Shown here one piece after another: positions 43,658 to 51,370 of a stretch of DNA of 64,000 nt. Under the pieces are notes generated by a model that saw only the letters and a program-made list of their open reading frames with translations, made no database searches and was not told the origin of the DNA. Positions within the stretch are counted from its first letter, which is position 1. Each line of letters begins with the position of its first letter. The stretch covers positions 139,862 through 203,861 of the forward strand of contig NZ_JAHYSG010000005.1 of the NCBI RefSeq assembly GCF_022095675.1, read 5' to 3'. This stretch comes from Dactylosporangium sp. AC04546 (GTDB lineage Bacteria; Actinomycetota; Actinomycetes; Mycobacteriales; Micromonosporaceae). The position numbers and the translations under genes are program-made.

Positions 43658-44401
43658 TCAGTGGTCGCGGAGCAGGCGCCCGGCGCCCGTGACCCGGTCG
43701 GGCAGGCCGTGCTCGCGCAGCGCGTGCCACAGCGTGGCGGCGTTGATGGCGACCACCGGCTTGCCCAGCTCCTGTTCGAGGCGGTCGGCGAGGGCGACGA
43801 ACGACAGGTTCGTGCCCACCTGGACGATCGCGTCGACGTCCGGGCCGTCGAGCTGCGCGACGGTGTCCCGCAGCCGGTCGTCGGGGACGCGGGCGATGTC
43901 CATCGCGGTCGGGCAGCGCAGGCCGGTGATCGCCGTGACGGTGAAGCCGGCCTCGGTGAAGAAGCGCCCCACCTCCCGGTCGGCGATCGGCTGGTACGGC
44001 GAGAAGACCGCGATGCGCCGGCAGCCCAGCGCGTGCAGGGCCGCCCGGCAGGAGCTCGCGCCGGTCGTCACCGGCAGGCCGGTGCGCTCCCGCAGGCGCC
44101 GCTCGAAGGCGGCGTTGCCCTCGACGCCGCCCCAGAACGTCTCGGCGGACATGCCCATGACGAGGCGGTCCGGCTCGGCGGTGAGCACGTCGCGGACGGC
44201 GGTGTCGATGGCGGCGCGGATCTGCGCGAGCAGCGCCTCGAAGCCGGCGTCGTCGGCCATCGTGGGGTCGGGGATGTACATCGAGCCGGCCCGGTAGGCG
44301 ACGCCCGGCACGCGGGCGGTCCAGTAGTCGTGCTCGACGACGGTGTTGGTGCTGGGGACGATGACGCCGAAGACGGCGCGGGGTCCGACGGCGTTGGTCA
44401 T
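43658..44401 (-). CDS. Asp/Glu racemase-superfamily protein, maleate isomerase-like
   Basis: A 247-residue protein with the two-lobe racemase fold of maleate cis-trans isomerases and arylmalonate decarboxylases. The N-terminal motif P-S-T-N-T-V-V-E is diagnostic. At the two positions that carry catalytic Cys in maleate isomerase the sequence reads V-M-G-M-S-A-E and V-Q-V-G-T-N-L-S, so neither Cys is present. Its reaction may therefore differ from maleate isomerisation. The ATG overlaps the stop of the TetR gene (ATGA); the two form an operon. Confidence 0.8.
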   Translation of the reverse strand: MTNAVGPRAVFGVIVPSTNTVVEHDYWTARVPGVAYRAGSMYIPDPTMADDAGFEALLAQIRAAIDTAVRDVLTAEPDRLVMGMSAETFWGGVEGNAAFERRLRERTGLPVTTGASSCRAALHALGCRRIAVFSPYQPIADREVGRFFTEAGFTVTAITGLRCPTAMDIARVPDDRLRDTVAQLDGPDVDAIVQVGTNLSFVALADRLEQELGKPVVAINAATLWHALREHGLPDRVTGAGRLLRDH

Positions 44402-44943
44402 GGGTTGGTCAGCCTCCGGGTGACGTCGTCGACGATGCGGTGCGCCCGGGTCCGGGCGGCCGGGCGGTCCAGCAGCAGCGCGTCGAGCAGCAGCGGCGCG
44501 GCGATCGTCGCGACGGCGTCCTCGCGGTCGGTCGCGGCGACGCCGGCGGCGCGCAGCACCGTGTGGAACGGGGCCAGGAGGTCGCTGACGTAGCGGTGGC
44601 GCAGCCGCGCCTCGCCGGCGACGACGAGGGCCTGCAGGAACGCGCCGACGGGCCGGTCGCGCAGCCGGTCGCAGAGCTGGTCGACCGCGGCGTGCAGGTC
44701 GCGCGCGAGCTCGCCGGTCGGCTCGGCGGGCGGTACCGGAGCGACGTCGATCAGGGCGGCGAGCACGGCTCCCGGCGTGGGCCAGTGCCGGTAGACGGTC
44801 GAGCGGGACACGCCGGTGACCTGGTGCAGCCGCTGGGCGGTCAGCGCCGCGGCGCCCTCGGCCAGCAGCAGGTCGAGCGCGGCGGTCAGCACGAGCGTCG
44901 CGGTGTCGTCGGTGGGGCCGGCGGGACGGCCGGGGCGGGTCAC
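44398..44943 (-). CDS. TetR/AcrR-family regulator
   Basis: A 181-residue regulator with the N-terminal HTH L-H-Q-V-T-G-V-S-R-S-T-V-Y-R-H-W at about 40-55 and a helical C-terminal ligand domain. It is first in a two-gene operon with the maleate-isomerase-like gene and divergent from the cupin gene at 45022. The 78-base divergent region holds an imperfect palindrome at 44964 that may be its operator. Confidence 0.9.
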   Translation of the reverse strand: MTRPGRPAGPTDDTATLVLTAALDLLLAEGAAALTAQRLHQVTGVSRSTVYRHWPTPGAVLAALIDVAPVPPAEPTGELARDLHAAVDQLCDRLRDRPVGAFLQALVVAGEARLRHRYVSDLLAPFHTVLRAAGVAATDREDAVATIAAPLLLDALLLDRPAARTRAHRIVDDVTRRLTNP

Positions 44944-44963
44944 GAGCGTTCACGGTACACCTT

Positions 44964-44987
44964 GTACTCGAAACTAGTAACCGATAC
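44964..44987. promoter_or_regulatory. Imperfect 24-bp palindrome, possible TetR operator
   Basis: The 24 bases are symmetric about a central ACTAGT, with GTA/TAC ends; 14 of 24 positions match their partner. The AT-rich island lies between the divergent tetR and cupin genes, where an autoregulatory TetR site is expected. The symmetry is modest. Confidence 0.35.
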
Positions 44988-45021
44988 ATTCTGCACCGGA
45001 AACAGGACCGAAGGAGGCCCC

Positions 45022-45915
45022 ATGCGCCCGCACGTGGAGATCGTCGACGAACGCGACCTGATCTGGCACGTCGCCGAGTTCCAGCACGCCACCGGCCCCG
45101 CCGGGCAGCGCAACCTCAGCTACGACGAGGAGGACGGCTCGGCGTCGCTCAAGGTCCGGTTCACCGGCGACTGGTCCCGCCCGGCCGGGGTCCACCACGC
45201 CGACACCGAGTGGTACGTGCTGTCCGGCCAGGTCGTCATCGGCGACACGGTCCTCGGCCCGGAGGGCTACTGGACCGCCCCGAAGGGCGTGTGGACCCCG
45301 CCGCTCACCGTCACCGCCGGCACCGAGATCCTCCTGTACCGCGAGTACGGCGACTGGCACTTCGACCCCGCCGGCGCGTCCCTCGACACCGTCCGCCCCG
45401 ACCAGCGGCTCGTCGTGCTGGACACCGCGCGGATGCCGTGGATCGACGTCAGGGACGGCAGCCCGATGCGCTTCGACCTCGGCGGCACCCCGGTCCCCGG
45501 CCTGTACATCAAGCTGCTGCACCGCGACGAGAAGACGGGCTTCTACACCCGCCTGATCAAGGCGAAGCCGGGCTGGCGCGAGGTGCCCCTGGCCCACCAC
45601 CCCTGCTCCGAGGAGGCGTACTGCCTCGACGGTGCCTTCGAGTACAACTTCGGCAAGATGTGGCCCGGCACGTACTTCTGGCGCCCGCCGCTGATCCGCC
45701 ACGGAGACTTCACGGCGGACGCCGAGGCCGGCTGCACCTGGCTGGTGCGCTCCGACGCCGACCTCGTCGACTGGTACACCGACAACGCCCGCGTCGAGAT
45801 GCGCGGCGACGCCACCAACTGGGGCGCGGGCTTCCCGCTGAGCGCCGCGCCCCGCTACATCGAGCCGGTCCGCTCCCGCAGCATCGGCCGCTGGAGCGAC
45901 CCGGCGTACCAGTAG
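45022..45915 (+). CDS. Cupin-domain protein (DUF4437-like)
   Basis: A 297-residue protein with two related cupin-like halves. The first (about 30-120) has G-V-H-H-A-D-T-E-W-Y-V and the second (about 150-265) has H-H-P-C-S-E-E-A-Y and R-H-G-D-F, which could supply His/Glu metal ligands. GAAGGAGG precedes the ATG. The gene is divergent from the TetR regulator and probably under its control. The pairing with a racemase-fold enzyme suggests a small catabolic unit for a dicarboxylate-like compound; this is inference. Confidence 0.78.
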   Translation: MRPHVEIVDERDLIWHVAEFQHATGPAGQRNLSYDEEDGSASLKVRFTGDWSRPAGVHHADTEWYVLSGQVVIGDTVLGPEGYWTAPKGVWTPPLTVTAGTEILLYREYGDWHFDPAGASLDTVRPDQRLVVLDTARMPWIDVRDGSPMRFDLGGTPVPGLYIKLLHRDEKTGFYTRLIKAKPGWREVPLAHHPCSEEAYCLDGAFEYNFGKMWPGTYFWRPPLIRHGDFTADAEAGCTWLVRSDADLVDWYTDNARVEMRGDATNWGAGFPLSAAPRYIEPVRSRSIGRWSDPAYQ

Positions 45916-45919
45916 AGCC

Positions 45920-47323
45920 TTAGTGCACGTGGGCGACCGCGCCCGCGGGCGGGCGTCCGCCCGGCACCGCGACCAGGGCGAGCGCGGCGGCGGCGATCGC
46001 GGTGACGGCGGCGACGACCAGCGCGTCGACGAAGCCGTCGCCGCCCGCGCCGGGGGAGAGGCTGGCGGCGGCGACGCTGGACACCACCGCGACGCCGATC
46101 GCGCCGCCGAGCTCGTGGAACGTGTTCACGACACCCGACGCGACCCCGGCCCGGTCCGGCGCGACGTGGGCGAGTGCGGTGGTGGTCGCGGCGACGAACG
46201 TGGCGCCCGCACCGGCGGCGACGATCGCGATGCCGGTCACGAGGCCGGCCGGCCCGGACCAGACGGCGGCGGTCGCGGCGCCGGCCGCCGCGACCGTCAG
46301 GCCGGTGACCGCCACGGCCCGCCCGCCGGTGCGACCGACCGCCCGGCTCGCGAGGTGCGCGCCGAGCACCGTGGCCACCGCCACGGGCACGAACGCCAGG
46401 CCGGTCGCCAGGGCGCCGTAGCCGCGGCCGTGCTGCAGCCAGAACGAGCCGACGAAGAAGCCGCCGACGAGCAGCGCGGTGGCGACGAGCATGAGCAGCG
46501 CCCCGGCGGCCATCGGCCGGTGGGCGAGCAGGCGCGGGTCGACCAGCGGCGCGCGCAGCCGGCGCTCCAGGGCGACGAAGCCCGCGCCGAGCAGCACCGC
46601 GGCGCCGAGCGGCACGAGCGTGCCGGCGCCGGTCCAGCCGTCGTCGCCCGCGTTCGTCAGGCCGTAGATGGCCGCCGCGGTCGCGGCGGTGACGAGGACC
46701 GCGCCGGGCAGGTCGAGCCGCTCCCGGCGGCGGGCCGCCGGCCAGCCGCGCATGAGCACGGCCAGGGCCACCAGCACGACGGCGCCGACCGGCAGGTTGA
46801 CGAAGAAGATCCAGCGCCAGCCCGGCCCGGCGGTCAGCAGCCCGCCGAGCAGCACCCCGATCGCGGCGCCGCTCCCGCCGAGCGCCGCCCACACGCCCAG
46901 TGCGCGGTGCCGTTCGGTACCGCTGAAGGTCGTGGCGACGATCGACAGGGCGGCCGGGGAGAGCAGCGCGGCGCCGACGCCCTGCAACGCCCGCCCGGCG
47001 ATGAGCGTCGCCGCCGACCCGGCCGTGCCGCTGACCAGCGAGGCGGCGGTGAAGACGGCCAGGCCGGCCAGCAGCGTCCGGCGTGCGCTCAGCAGGTCGG
47101 CGAGGCGGCCACCGAGCAGCATGAGGCCGCCGAACATCAGCGTGTACGCGGTGACGACCCAGGTCAGGGCGGTGCGGTCGAGGCGCAGGTCGGCGCTGAT
47201 GTGCGGCAGCGCCACGTTCACGACGGTGATGTCGAGGATCAGCATGAACTGGCCCGCGCCCAGCAGGCCCAGGACGAGCCAGCGCGAGGCCGGTGGAGCG
47301 GCGGTGTGGACGGTCACGGTCAT
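45920..47323 (-). CDS. MFS drug exporter, DHA2 (EmrB/QacA) type
   Basis: A 467-residue proton-driven antiporter. Motif C-type and DHA2 landmarks can be read: I-L-D-I-T-V-V-N-V-A-L-P at about 30, W-V-V-T-A-Y-T-L in helix 2 and G-G-R-L-A-D-L-L-S-A-R-R (motif A). About 14 membrane helices are expected. The start is uncertain: ATG at 47323 has GAGGGG directly against it, and ATG at 47341 is an alternative, so translation may be leaderless. It is divergent from a TetR regulator across a long symmetric operator. The substrate is unknown. Confidence 0.9.
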   Translation of the reverse strand: MTVTVHTAAPPASRWLVLGLLGAGQFMLILDITVVNVALPHISADLRLDRTALTWVVTAYTLMFGGLMLLGGRLADLLSARRTLLAGLAVFTAASLVSGTAGSAATLIAGRALQGVGAALLSPAALSIVATTFSGTERHRALGVWAALGGSGAAIGVLLGGLLTAGPGWRWIFFVNLPVGAVVLVALAVLMRGWPAARRRERLDLPGAVLVTAATAAAIYGLTNAGDDGWTGAGTLVPLGAAVLLGAGFVALERRLRAPLVDPRLLAHRPMAAGALLMLVATALLVGGFFVGSFWLQHGRGYGALATGLAFVPVAVATVLGAHLASRAVGRTGGRAVAVTGLTVAAAGAATAAVWSGPAGLVTGIAIVAAGAGATFVAATTTALAHVAPDRAGVASGVVNTFHELGGAIGVAVVSSVAAASLSPGAGGDGFVDALVVAAVTAIAAAALALVAVPGGRPPAGAVAHVH

Positions 47324-47332
47324 CCCCTCTAA

Positions 47333-47389
47333 CTCAAGCATGCATGTACGAGTTACGGCGCGAGCGTAACTCGTATAGGCTTGCTTGAG
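47333..47389. promoter_or_regulatory. 57-bp nested palindrome, divergent operator of the MFS/tetR pair
   Basis: Two inverted repeats share one centre at 47361: an inner pair of 11-base arms (47347-47357 and 47365-47375, TACGAGTTACG/CGTAACTCGTA) and an outer pair of 8-base arms (47333-47340 and 47382-47389, CTCAAGCA/TGCTTGAG). The region separates the two divergent starts, so a TetR dimer or pair of dimers bound here would shut both genes. Confidence 0.8.
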
Positions 47390-47401
47390 ATAGGGGGTGT
47401 G

Positions 47402-47995
47402 ATGTCCGCAGCATCGAGTCCGGCCCGGCGCCGCGCCGACGCCCAGCGCAACATCGAGGCGATCCTCGACGCGGCGCTCGTCTGCCTGACCGCCGACCGG
47501 CACGCCAGCGTGGCCGACATCGCCCAGCAGGCCGGGGTCGGGCGGATGACGCTCTACGGGCACTTCCGCACGCGCGCCGACCTCCTCGAGGCCGTGTTCG
47601 CCCGGCTGCTGGCCCACTGCGAGGAGGTGCTCGGCGGGGTCGACCTGGACGGCGACCCGGGCGCCGCGCTGCGCCGGCTGGTCGGCTCGTCGTGGCAGCT
47701 CGTCCACCAGTTCCACGCCGTGCGGCAGGCGGCGGAGCTGGAGCTGCCCGAGGAGCGCATCCGGGCCCACCACGACCAGCCGATGCGCCGGGTCGAGGAC
47801 CTGATCTCGCGCGGCCGCGACTCCGGCGCCTTCCGCCGCGACCTGCCGACGAGCTGGCTGATCACGGTCGTCTACAGCATCCTGCACGCGGCCGCGGACG
47901 ACTGCGCGGCCGGCCGGCTCGACACCGACCAGGCGCCGCACGTCATCACCGCCACGCTCCTGTCCGTCCTGGCCGCGCCGGCCGACCCCCGGTAG
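47402..47995 (+). CDS. TetR-family regulator of the MFS exporter
   Basis: A 197-residue regulator with the N-terminal HTH V-A-D-I-A-Q-Q-A-G-V-G-R-M-T-L-Y-G-H-F at about 38-56 and a helical C-terminal domain. I chose the ATG at 47402 after AGGGGG; a TTG at 47381 would start inside the operator and is unlikely. Divergence from the exporter and the symmetric operator make it a probable drug-sensing repressor of that gene and of itself. Confidence 0.92.
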   Translation: MSAASSPARRRADAQRNIEAILDAALVCLTADRHASVADIAQQAGVGRMTLYGHFRTRADLLEAVFARLLAHCEEVLGGVDLDGDPGAALRRLVGSSWQLVHQFHAVRQAAELELPEERIRAHHDQPMRRVEDLISRGRDSGAFRRDLPTSWLITVVYSILHAAADDCAAGRLDTDQAPHVITATLLSVLAAPADPR

Positions 47996-48002
47996 CCGAC
48001 CG

Positions 48003-48053
48003 GCACGCGATCAGCCCTGATCAGCACGCGATCAGCCCTGATCAGGGCTGATC
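48003..48053. repeat. 21-bp tandem duplication with a 24-bp palindrome; likely bidirectional terminator
   Basis: Two identical 21-bp units (48003-48023 and 48024-48044) are followed by an inverted part-copy, so that 48030-48053 is a perfect 24-bp palindrome built on GATCAGCCC/GGGCTGATC. It lies between the convergent tetR and ABC-exporter genes and can fold into alternative hairpins. Confidence 0.75.
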
Positions 48054-48061
48054 AGCGCCGG

Positions 48062-49900
48062 TCAGGGCCGGTCCGCCGCGGTGCCGAGGAAGCCGCCGGA
48101 CTGCCGTGACCACAGGTCGGCGTAGAGGCCGCCGCGGTCCAGCAGTTCGGCGTGGGTACCCTGCTCGGCGATCCGGCCGGCGTCGAGCACCACGATCCGA
48201 TCGAGGTGAGCGATCGTGGACAGCCGGTGCGCGATCGCGATCACCGTCCGACCGGCCATCACCTCGGCGAGCGTGTCGTGGATGGCCGCCTCCGCCTCCG
48301 AGTCGAGCGCGGACGTGGCCTCGTCCAGGACCAGGATCGGCGCGTCGCGGTAGAACGCGCGGGCCAGCGCGATCCGCTGCCGCTGGCCGCCGGACAGCCG
48401 CACGCCGCGCTCGCCGACGTGCGCGTCGAGGCCTACCCGGCCGTCCGCGTCGCGCAGCGCGGCGACGAAGGTGCCCGCCGATGCCCGCCGTACCGCCGCG
48501 TCGACCCGCGCATCGTCGGACGGTCCGGGGCCGGCGATGTTCTCGCGGACCGAGCGGTGCAGGAGCGTCGCCTCCTGGGCCACCATGGCGATCTGGCCGC
48601 GCAGGCTCTCCTGGGTCACGCCGGTGACGTCGGTGCCGTCGATCGTGATCGTGCCGGACTCCGCGTCGTGGAAGCGCAGCAGCAGGCCGACGAGCGTGGA
48701 CTTGCCCGCGCCGGAGCGGCCGACGATCCCGACGCGCTCACCGGCGGCGACGTCGAGGCTGAGCCGGTCCAGGCCGCCCGCGCCCCGGCCGTAGTGGTGG
48801 CTGACCTGAGCGAACCTGATCGCGCCGCCGCGCACCCGCAGCTCGGTCGCGCCAGGCCGGTCCGCCACGGCGAGGGGCTGCGCGACGGTCCGCAGCGCCC
48901 GCCGCAGCGCGCCGACCGAGCCGAACAGCGACGACACGGCGTCCAGCAGCCACTCGGCCAGTCCGGTGATGCGGAAGCTGAGCGCCAGGGCGGCCGCGAC
49001 GAGACCCAGGGGTGCGGCGTCGGTGCGCCACAGGGCGATGCCGTAGCCGGTGAGGCCGACGAGCAGCGCGCTGCCGAGCGCCATCATCGTGCTGTTGATG
49101 CTCACCTCGACCCGTTGCAGGTCCAGGTGTGCCCGCCGGGCCCGGGCGAACACCCGGCGGTCGTGCTCGGTGCGGGCGTCCTGGCCGCCGAGCAGGGCGA
49201 GGGTGTCGACGTTGGCGTAGGAGTCGACGAGCAGGCCGGTCAGCGCCGACTCGGCGTCCTGGAGGCGCTCCGACGCCCGCCGGTACCGTGGCACCGCCCA
49301 GCGCATCAGCAGCGCGTAGGCGACGATCCAGCCGCCCAGCGGCAGCAGCAGCCGCGCGTCGATCGCCGACATCAGCCACACGGAGCCCGCGATGTAGGCG
49401 AAGACGTACAGCAGGGTGTGGATGACCGAGTACGCGGCGGTGCTGGCGGCGTCGCCGCCGTCGCGGACCCAGGTGGCGATGCGGCCGGCGAGGTCGTCGC
49501 GGAACCAGCCGACGGACTGGCGGGACACGTGCCGGTGGGCCCGCCAGCGGGCGAGCGGCCGGGCGTTGGCCCGGAACGCGATGTCGTCCAGCGCCTCGCT
49601 GACCAGGTTGATCGCCGGACGGACCAGCAGGACGAGCGCGGCGACGGCGAGCAGTTCGGTGCCGTGGGCCGCCCAGAGCGTGGCGGGGCTGCCGGCCGCG
49701 AGGGTGTCGACCAGCCGGCCGGCATAGCCGATCAGCCACACCTCGATCGCGGCGCACAGCAGCGTGGTGGCGGCGGCCGCGGCTACGACGGGCCGCAGCG
49801 GGCGGAGCTCGTCCAGCAGGAACCGCCGCACGTCGGCGGCGGGGGTGCGGTCATGACCGGACGGGAACGGGTCGACCGGGTTCTCGAACAGACGGAACAC
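48062..49900 (-). CDS. ABC exporter, fused membrane and ATPase domains
   Basis: A 612-residue half-transporter that probably works as a dimer. The membrane domain (about 30-340) has six helices. The ATPase domain (about 370-600) has Walker A G-R-S-G-A-G-K-S-T, a Q-loop in V-A-Q-E-A-T, the signature R-L-S-G-G-Q-R-Q-R and Walker B I-L-V-L-D-E-A-T-S-A-L-D, then the H-loop I-A-H-R-L-S-T. All key residues are intact. GTG start at 49900. It is the sole gene of its transcript; the 140 bases up to 50040 hold no gene. The substrate (drug, lipid or peptide) is unknown. Confidence 0.93.
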   Translation of the reverse strand: MFRLFENPVDPFPSGHDRTPAADVRRFLLDELRPLRPVVAAAAATTLLCAAIEVWLIGYAGRLVDTLAAGSPATLWAAHGTELLAVAALVLLVRPAINLVSEALDDIAFRANARPLARWRAHRHVSRQSVGWFRDDLAGRIATWVRDGGDAASTAAYSVIHTLLYVFAYIAGSVWLMSAIDARLLLPLGGWIVAYALLMRWAVPRYRRASERLQDAESALTGLLVDSYANVDTLALLGGQDARTEHDRRVFARARRAHLDLQRVEVSINSTMMALGSALLVGLTGYGIALWRTDAAPLGLVAAALALSFRITGLAEWLLDAVSSLFGSVGALRRALRTVAQPLAVADRPGATELRVRGGAIRFAQVSHHYGRGAGGLDRLSLDVAAGERVGIVGRSGAGKSTLVGLLLRFHDAESGTITIDGTDVTGVTQESLRGQIAMVAQEATLLHRSVRENIAGPGPSDDARVDAAVRRASAGTFVAALRDADGRVGLDAHVGERGVRLSGGQRQRIALARAFYRDAPILVLDEATSALDSEAEAAIHDTLAEVMAGRTVIAIAHRLSTIAHLDRIVVLDAGRIAEQGTHAELLDRGGLYADLWSRQSGGFLGTAADRP

Positions 49901-50040
49901 GAAGTGCCTTTCCGGCGGTGGAGACGGACGGGGTACCGGAGTAACCGCCGGAAGTCCTCATGACCGATCTCCTCTTCGTGCCGGATGGACGTTGGTGCTC
50001 GTCGCGAGCCTAGGCGACACCGTGTGGCTGGACAACGTGG

Positions 50041-50904
50041 TTACAACCGCGCGATCGCGGCCCGCAGGAACGCGTCGCGCCGGAGCGTGGCGTCCGGGCT
50101 GTAGCACTCGGTGGGCGTGTTGAGCGCGGCCACGGCGTCCCAGTACGCGAGGTCGCCGGCCCGCGCGCCGCGGGCCCGTTCCCAGCCCTCCAGCACGTGC
50201 CCCGGTGCGTCGTCGTCGCCGTAGAGGATCGCGACCTGCTTGCGCAGCTCGCCGAGGTCCACGCCGGGGTGCCCGGCGCCGGCGGTCTTCCAGTCGATCA
50301 GGGCGTGCACCCCGCCGCCGTCGCCGACCACCGTGTTGCCGGGCCAGACGTCACCGTGGACGAAGACGACCGGTCCGGGTGGCGCCGTGATCGCCCGCAC
50401 CCGCTCGTCGGCCAGCCGGAGCAGTGCGGTGCTCGGCATCGTGCCGATCCGGCGGTCGCCGGCGAAGTCGTCGACCGCGATCGGGCGGGGGCGCAGCGGC
50501 AGGTGCGGTCGCGGGTCCAGAGTCACGGTGTGGACCTGGGCGATGGCGGCGCCCGCCGCCAGGAGCAGCTCGACGGAGGGTGCCGCCGGCCAGGTGCTCG
50601 AACCGGGCACGACGGTCTCCAGGCTCGCCGGTGTCCCGGCCGCACGGCCGTCGAGATCGGCGGCGATCAGGCGGGGAGCCGGCAGGCCGTGCCGCTCGGC
50701 GACGGTGAGCGCCGCCGCGTTCGTCGCGATCTGATCGGCACCGATCCGGCTGCTCGGGCACCGCAGGACCACCGGGCATGCCGACCCGTCGGGTGCCGTC
50801 ACGTCGATCCACCACGGGCTCTCCCCGCCGTGCAGCGACCGGATCGCACCGATCGTCATCCGGCTGCCCAGCTGCGCCTTGAGCCAGGCGAGCAGCGTCT
50901 CCAC
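50041..50904 (-). CDS. Aminoglycoside-phosphotransferase-like kinase
   Basis: A 287-residue protein with the APH/choline-kinase fold. Brenner's motif reads V-H-G-D-V-W-P-G-N with the catalytic Asp, and the downstream I-D-W-K motif supplies the metal-binding Asp. An N-terminal lobe with P-V-V-L-R-C is consistent with the ATP-binding Lys/Arg strand. The start is uncertain: GTG at 50904 gives the usual length, while a TTG at 50973 extends the frame but forms a TTGACA that could instead be the -35 box. The substrate is unknown; resistance should not be assumed. Confidence 0.8.
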   Translation of the reverse strand: METLLAWLKAQLGSRMTIGAIRSLHGGESPWWIDVTAPDGSACPVVLRCPSSRIGADQIATNAAALTVAERHGLPAPRLIAADLDGRAAGTPASLETVVPGSSTWPAAPSVELLLAAGAAIAQVHTVTLDPRPHLPLRPRPIAVDDFAGDRRIGTMPSTALLRLADERVRAITAPPGPVVFVHGDVWPGNTVVGDGGGVHALIDWKTAGAGHPGVDLGELRKQVAILYGDDDAPGHVLEGWERARGARAGDLAYWDAVAALNTPTECYSPDATLRRDAFLRAAIARL

Positions 50905-51049
50905 AGGACCAGGACCGCGCTGGTCACCCTTCCCGCACTGGACGACTGTGGTCCAGGTCCGGGTAGCTGTCAAGCACCATCATACTCACCAGATGGGATT
51001 TATGGGCTACTCCATTGACGGTGCCGCATGTGGGTGGTGGAATCACGCT

Positions 51050-51133
51050 GTGGCCGCCTACCCGTTGCTGACGAGGCGCCGCTACGTGGACTTCGGCCGC
51101 GTCGCGGCCAGCGTCTGTCCACTCTGGAGCTGA
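51050..51133 (+). CDS. Cysteine-type leader peptide of the YeiH operon
   Basis: A 27-residue ORF whose C-terminal part reads L-T-R-R-R-Y-V-D-F-G-R-V-A-A-S-V-C, matching the short actinobacterial leader peptides with an R-R-x-V-D-L/F-x-R-V core and late Cys codons found before sulfur-metabolism genes. Ribosome stalling at the Cys codon under cysteine shortage is thought to raise downstream expression. A small hairpin (GGTCC/GGACC, 51140-51152) follows its stop, and the transporter genes begin 102 bases later. The frame is open upstream, so an earlier start near 50993 cannot be excluded. Confidence 0.65.
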   Translation: MAAYPLLTRRRYVDFGRVAASVCPLWS

Positions 51134-51235
51134 TCGCCCGGTCCTCCGGACCCGGTGCGCCGCCACCCTCCCCATCCGTCCACTTCGGACATCCGTACCC
51201 CCAGCGTGCCCCAAGGTGCGCCGAAGGAGCCTGCC

Positions 51236-51370
51236 ATGAGCGACGATCCCGCGCCCCCTCCCACCCGGTCCGGCCCGCGCATCAGCGAGGACTGGGCCGC
51301 CACCGTCGTCGGCCTGCTGCTGCTGGTCCTGATCCTCAGCGGCGTCATCACGAAGGGGGTCCTCCAGTGA
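51236..51370 (+). CDS. 44-residue membrane protein, N-terminal module of the YeiH transporter
   Basis: A small protein with a Pro-rich start and one hydrophobic helix (A-A-T-V-V-G-L-L-L-L-V-L-I-L-S-G). The segment I-S-E-D-W-A-A resembles the S-E-D-W-W-A sequence that begins many single-chain YeiH-family transporters. Its stop overlaps the GTG of the main gene (GTGA). CGAAGGAG precedes the ATG. It is therefore likely that the first helix of this transporter is made as a separate subunit. Confidence 0.7.
   Translation: MSDDPAPPPTRSGPRISEDWAATVVGLLLLVLILSGVITKGVLQ

Noticed and set aside
48003..48044. Direct repeats as a possible CRISPR array
   Set aside because: Only two contiguous units with no spacers and no cas genes nearby; a terminator duplication explains them better.
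50041..50904. Aminoglycoside resistance gene
   Set aside because: Only the general kinase motifs are present. The family includes many kinases with other substrates, and nothing in the context suggests resistance.
50879..51133. 84-codon ORF as a full-length gene
   Set aside because: Only the last 27 codons resemble anything known (a cysteine-type leader). The upstream part overlaps the divergent kinase gene and its promoter.
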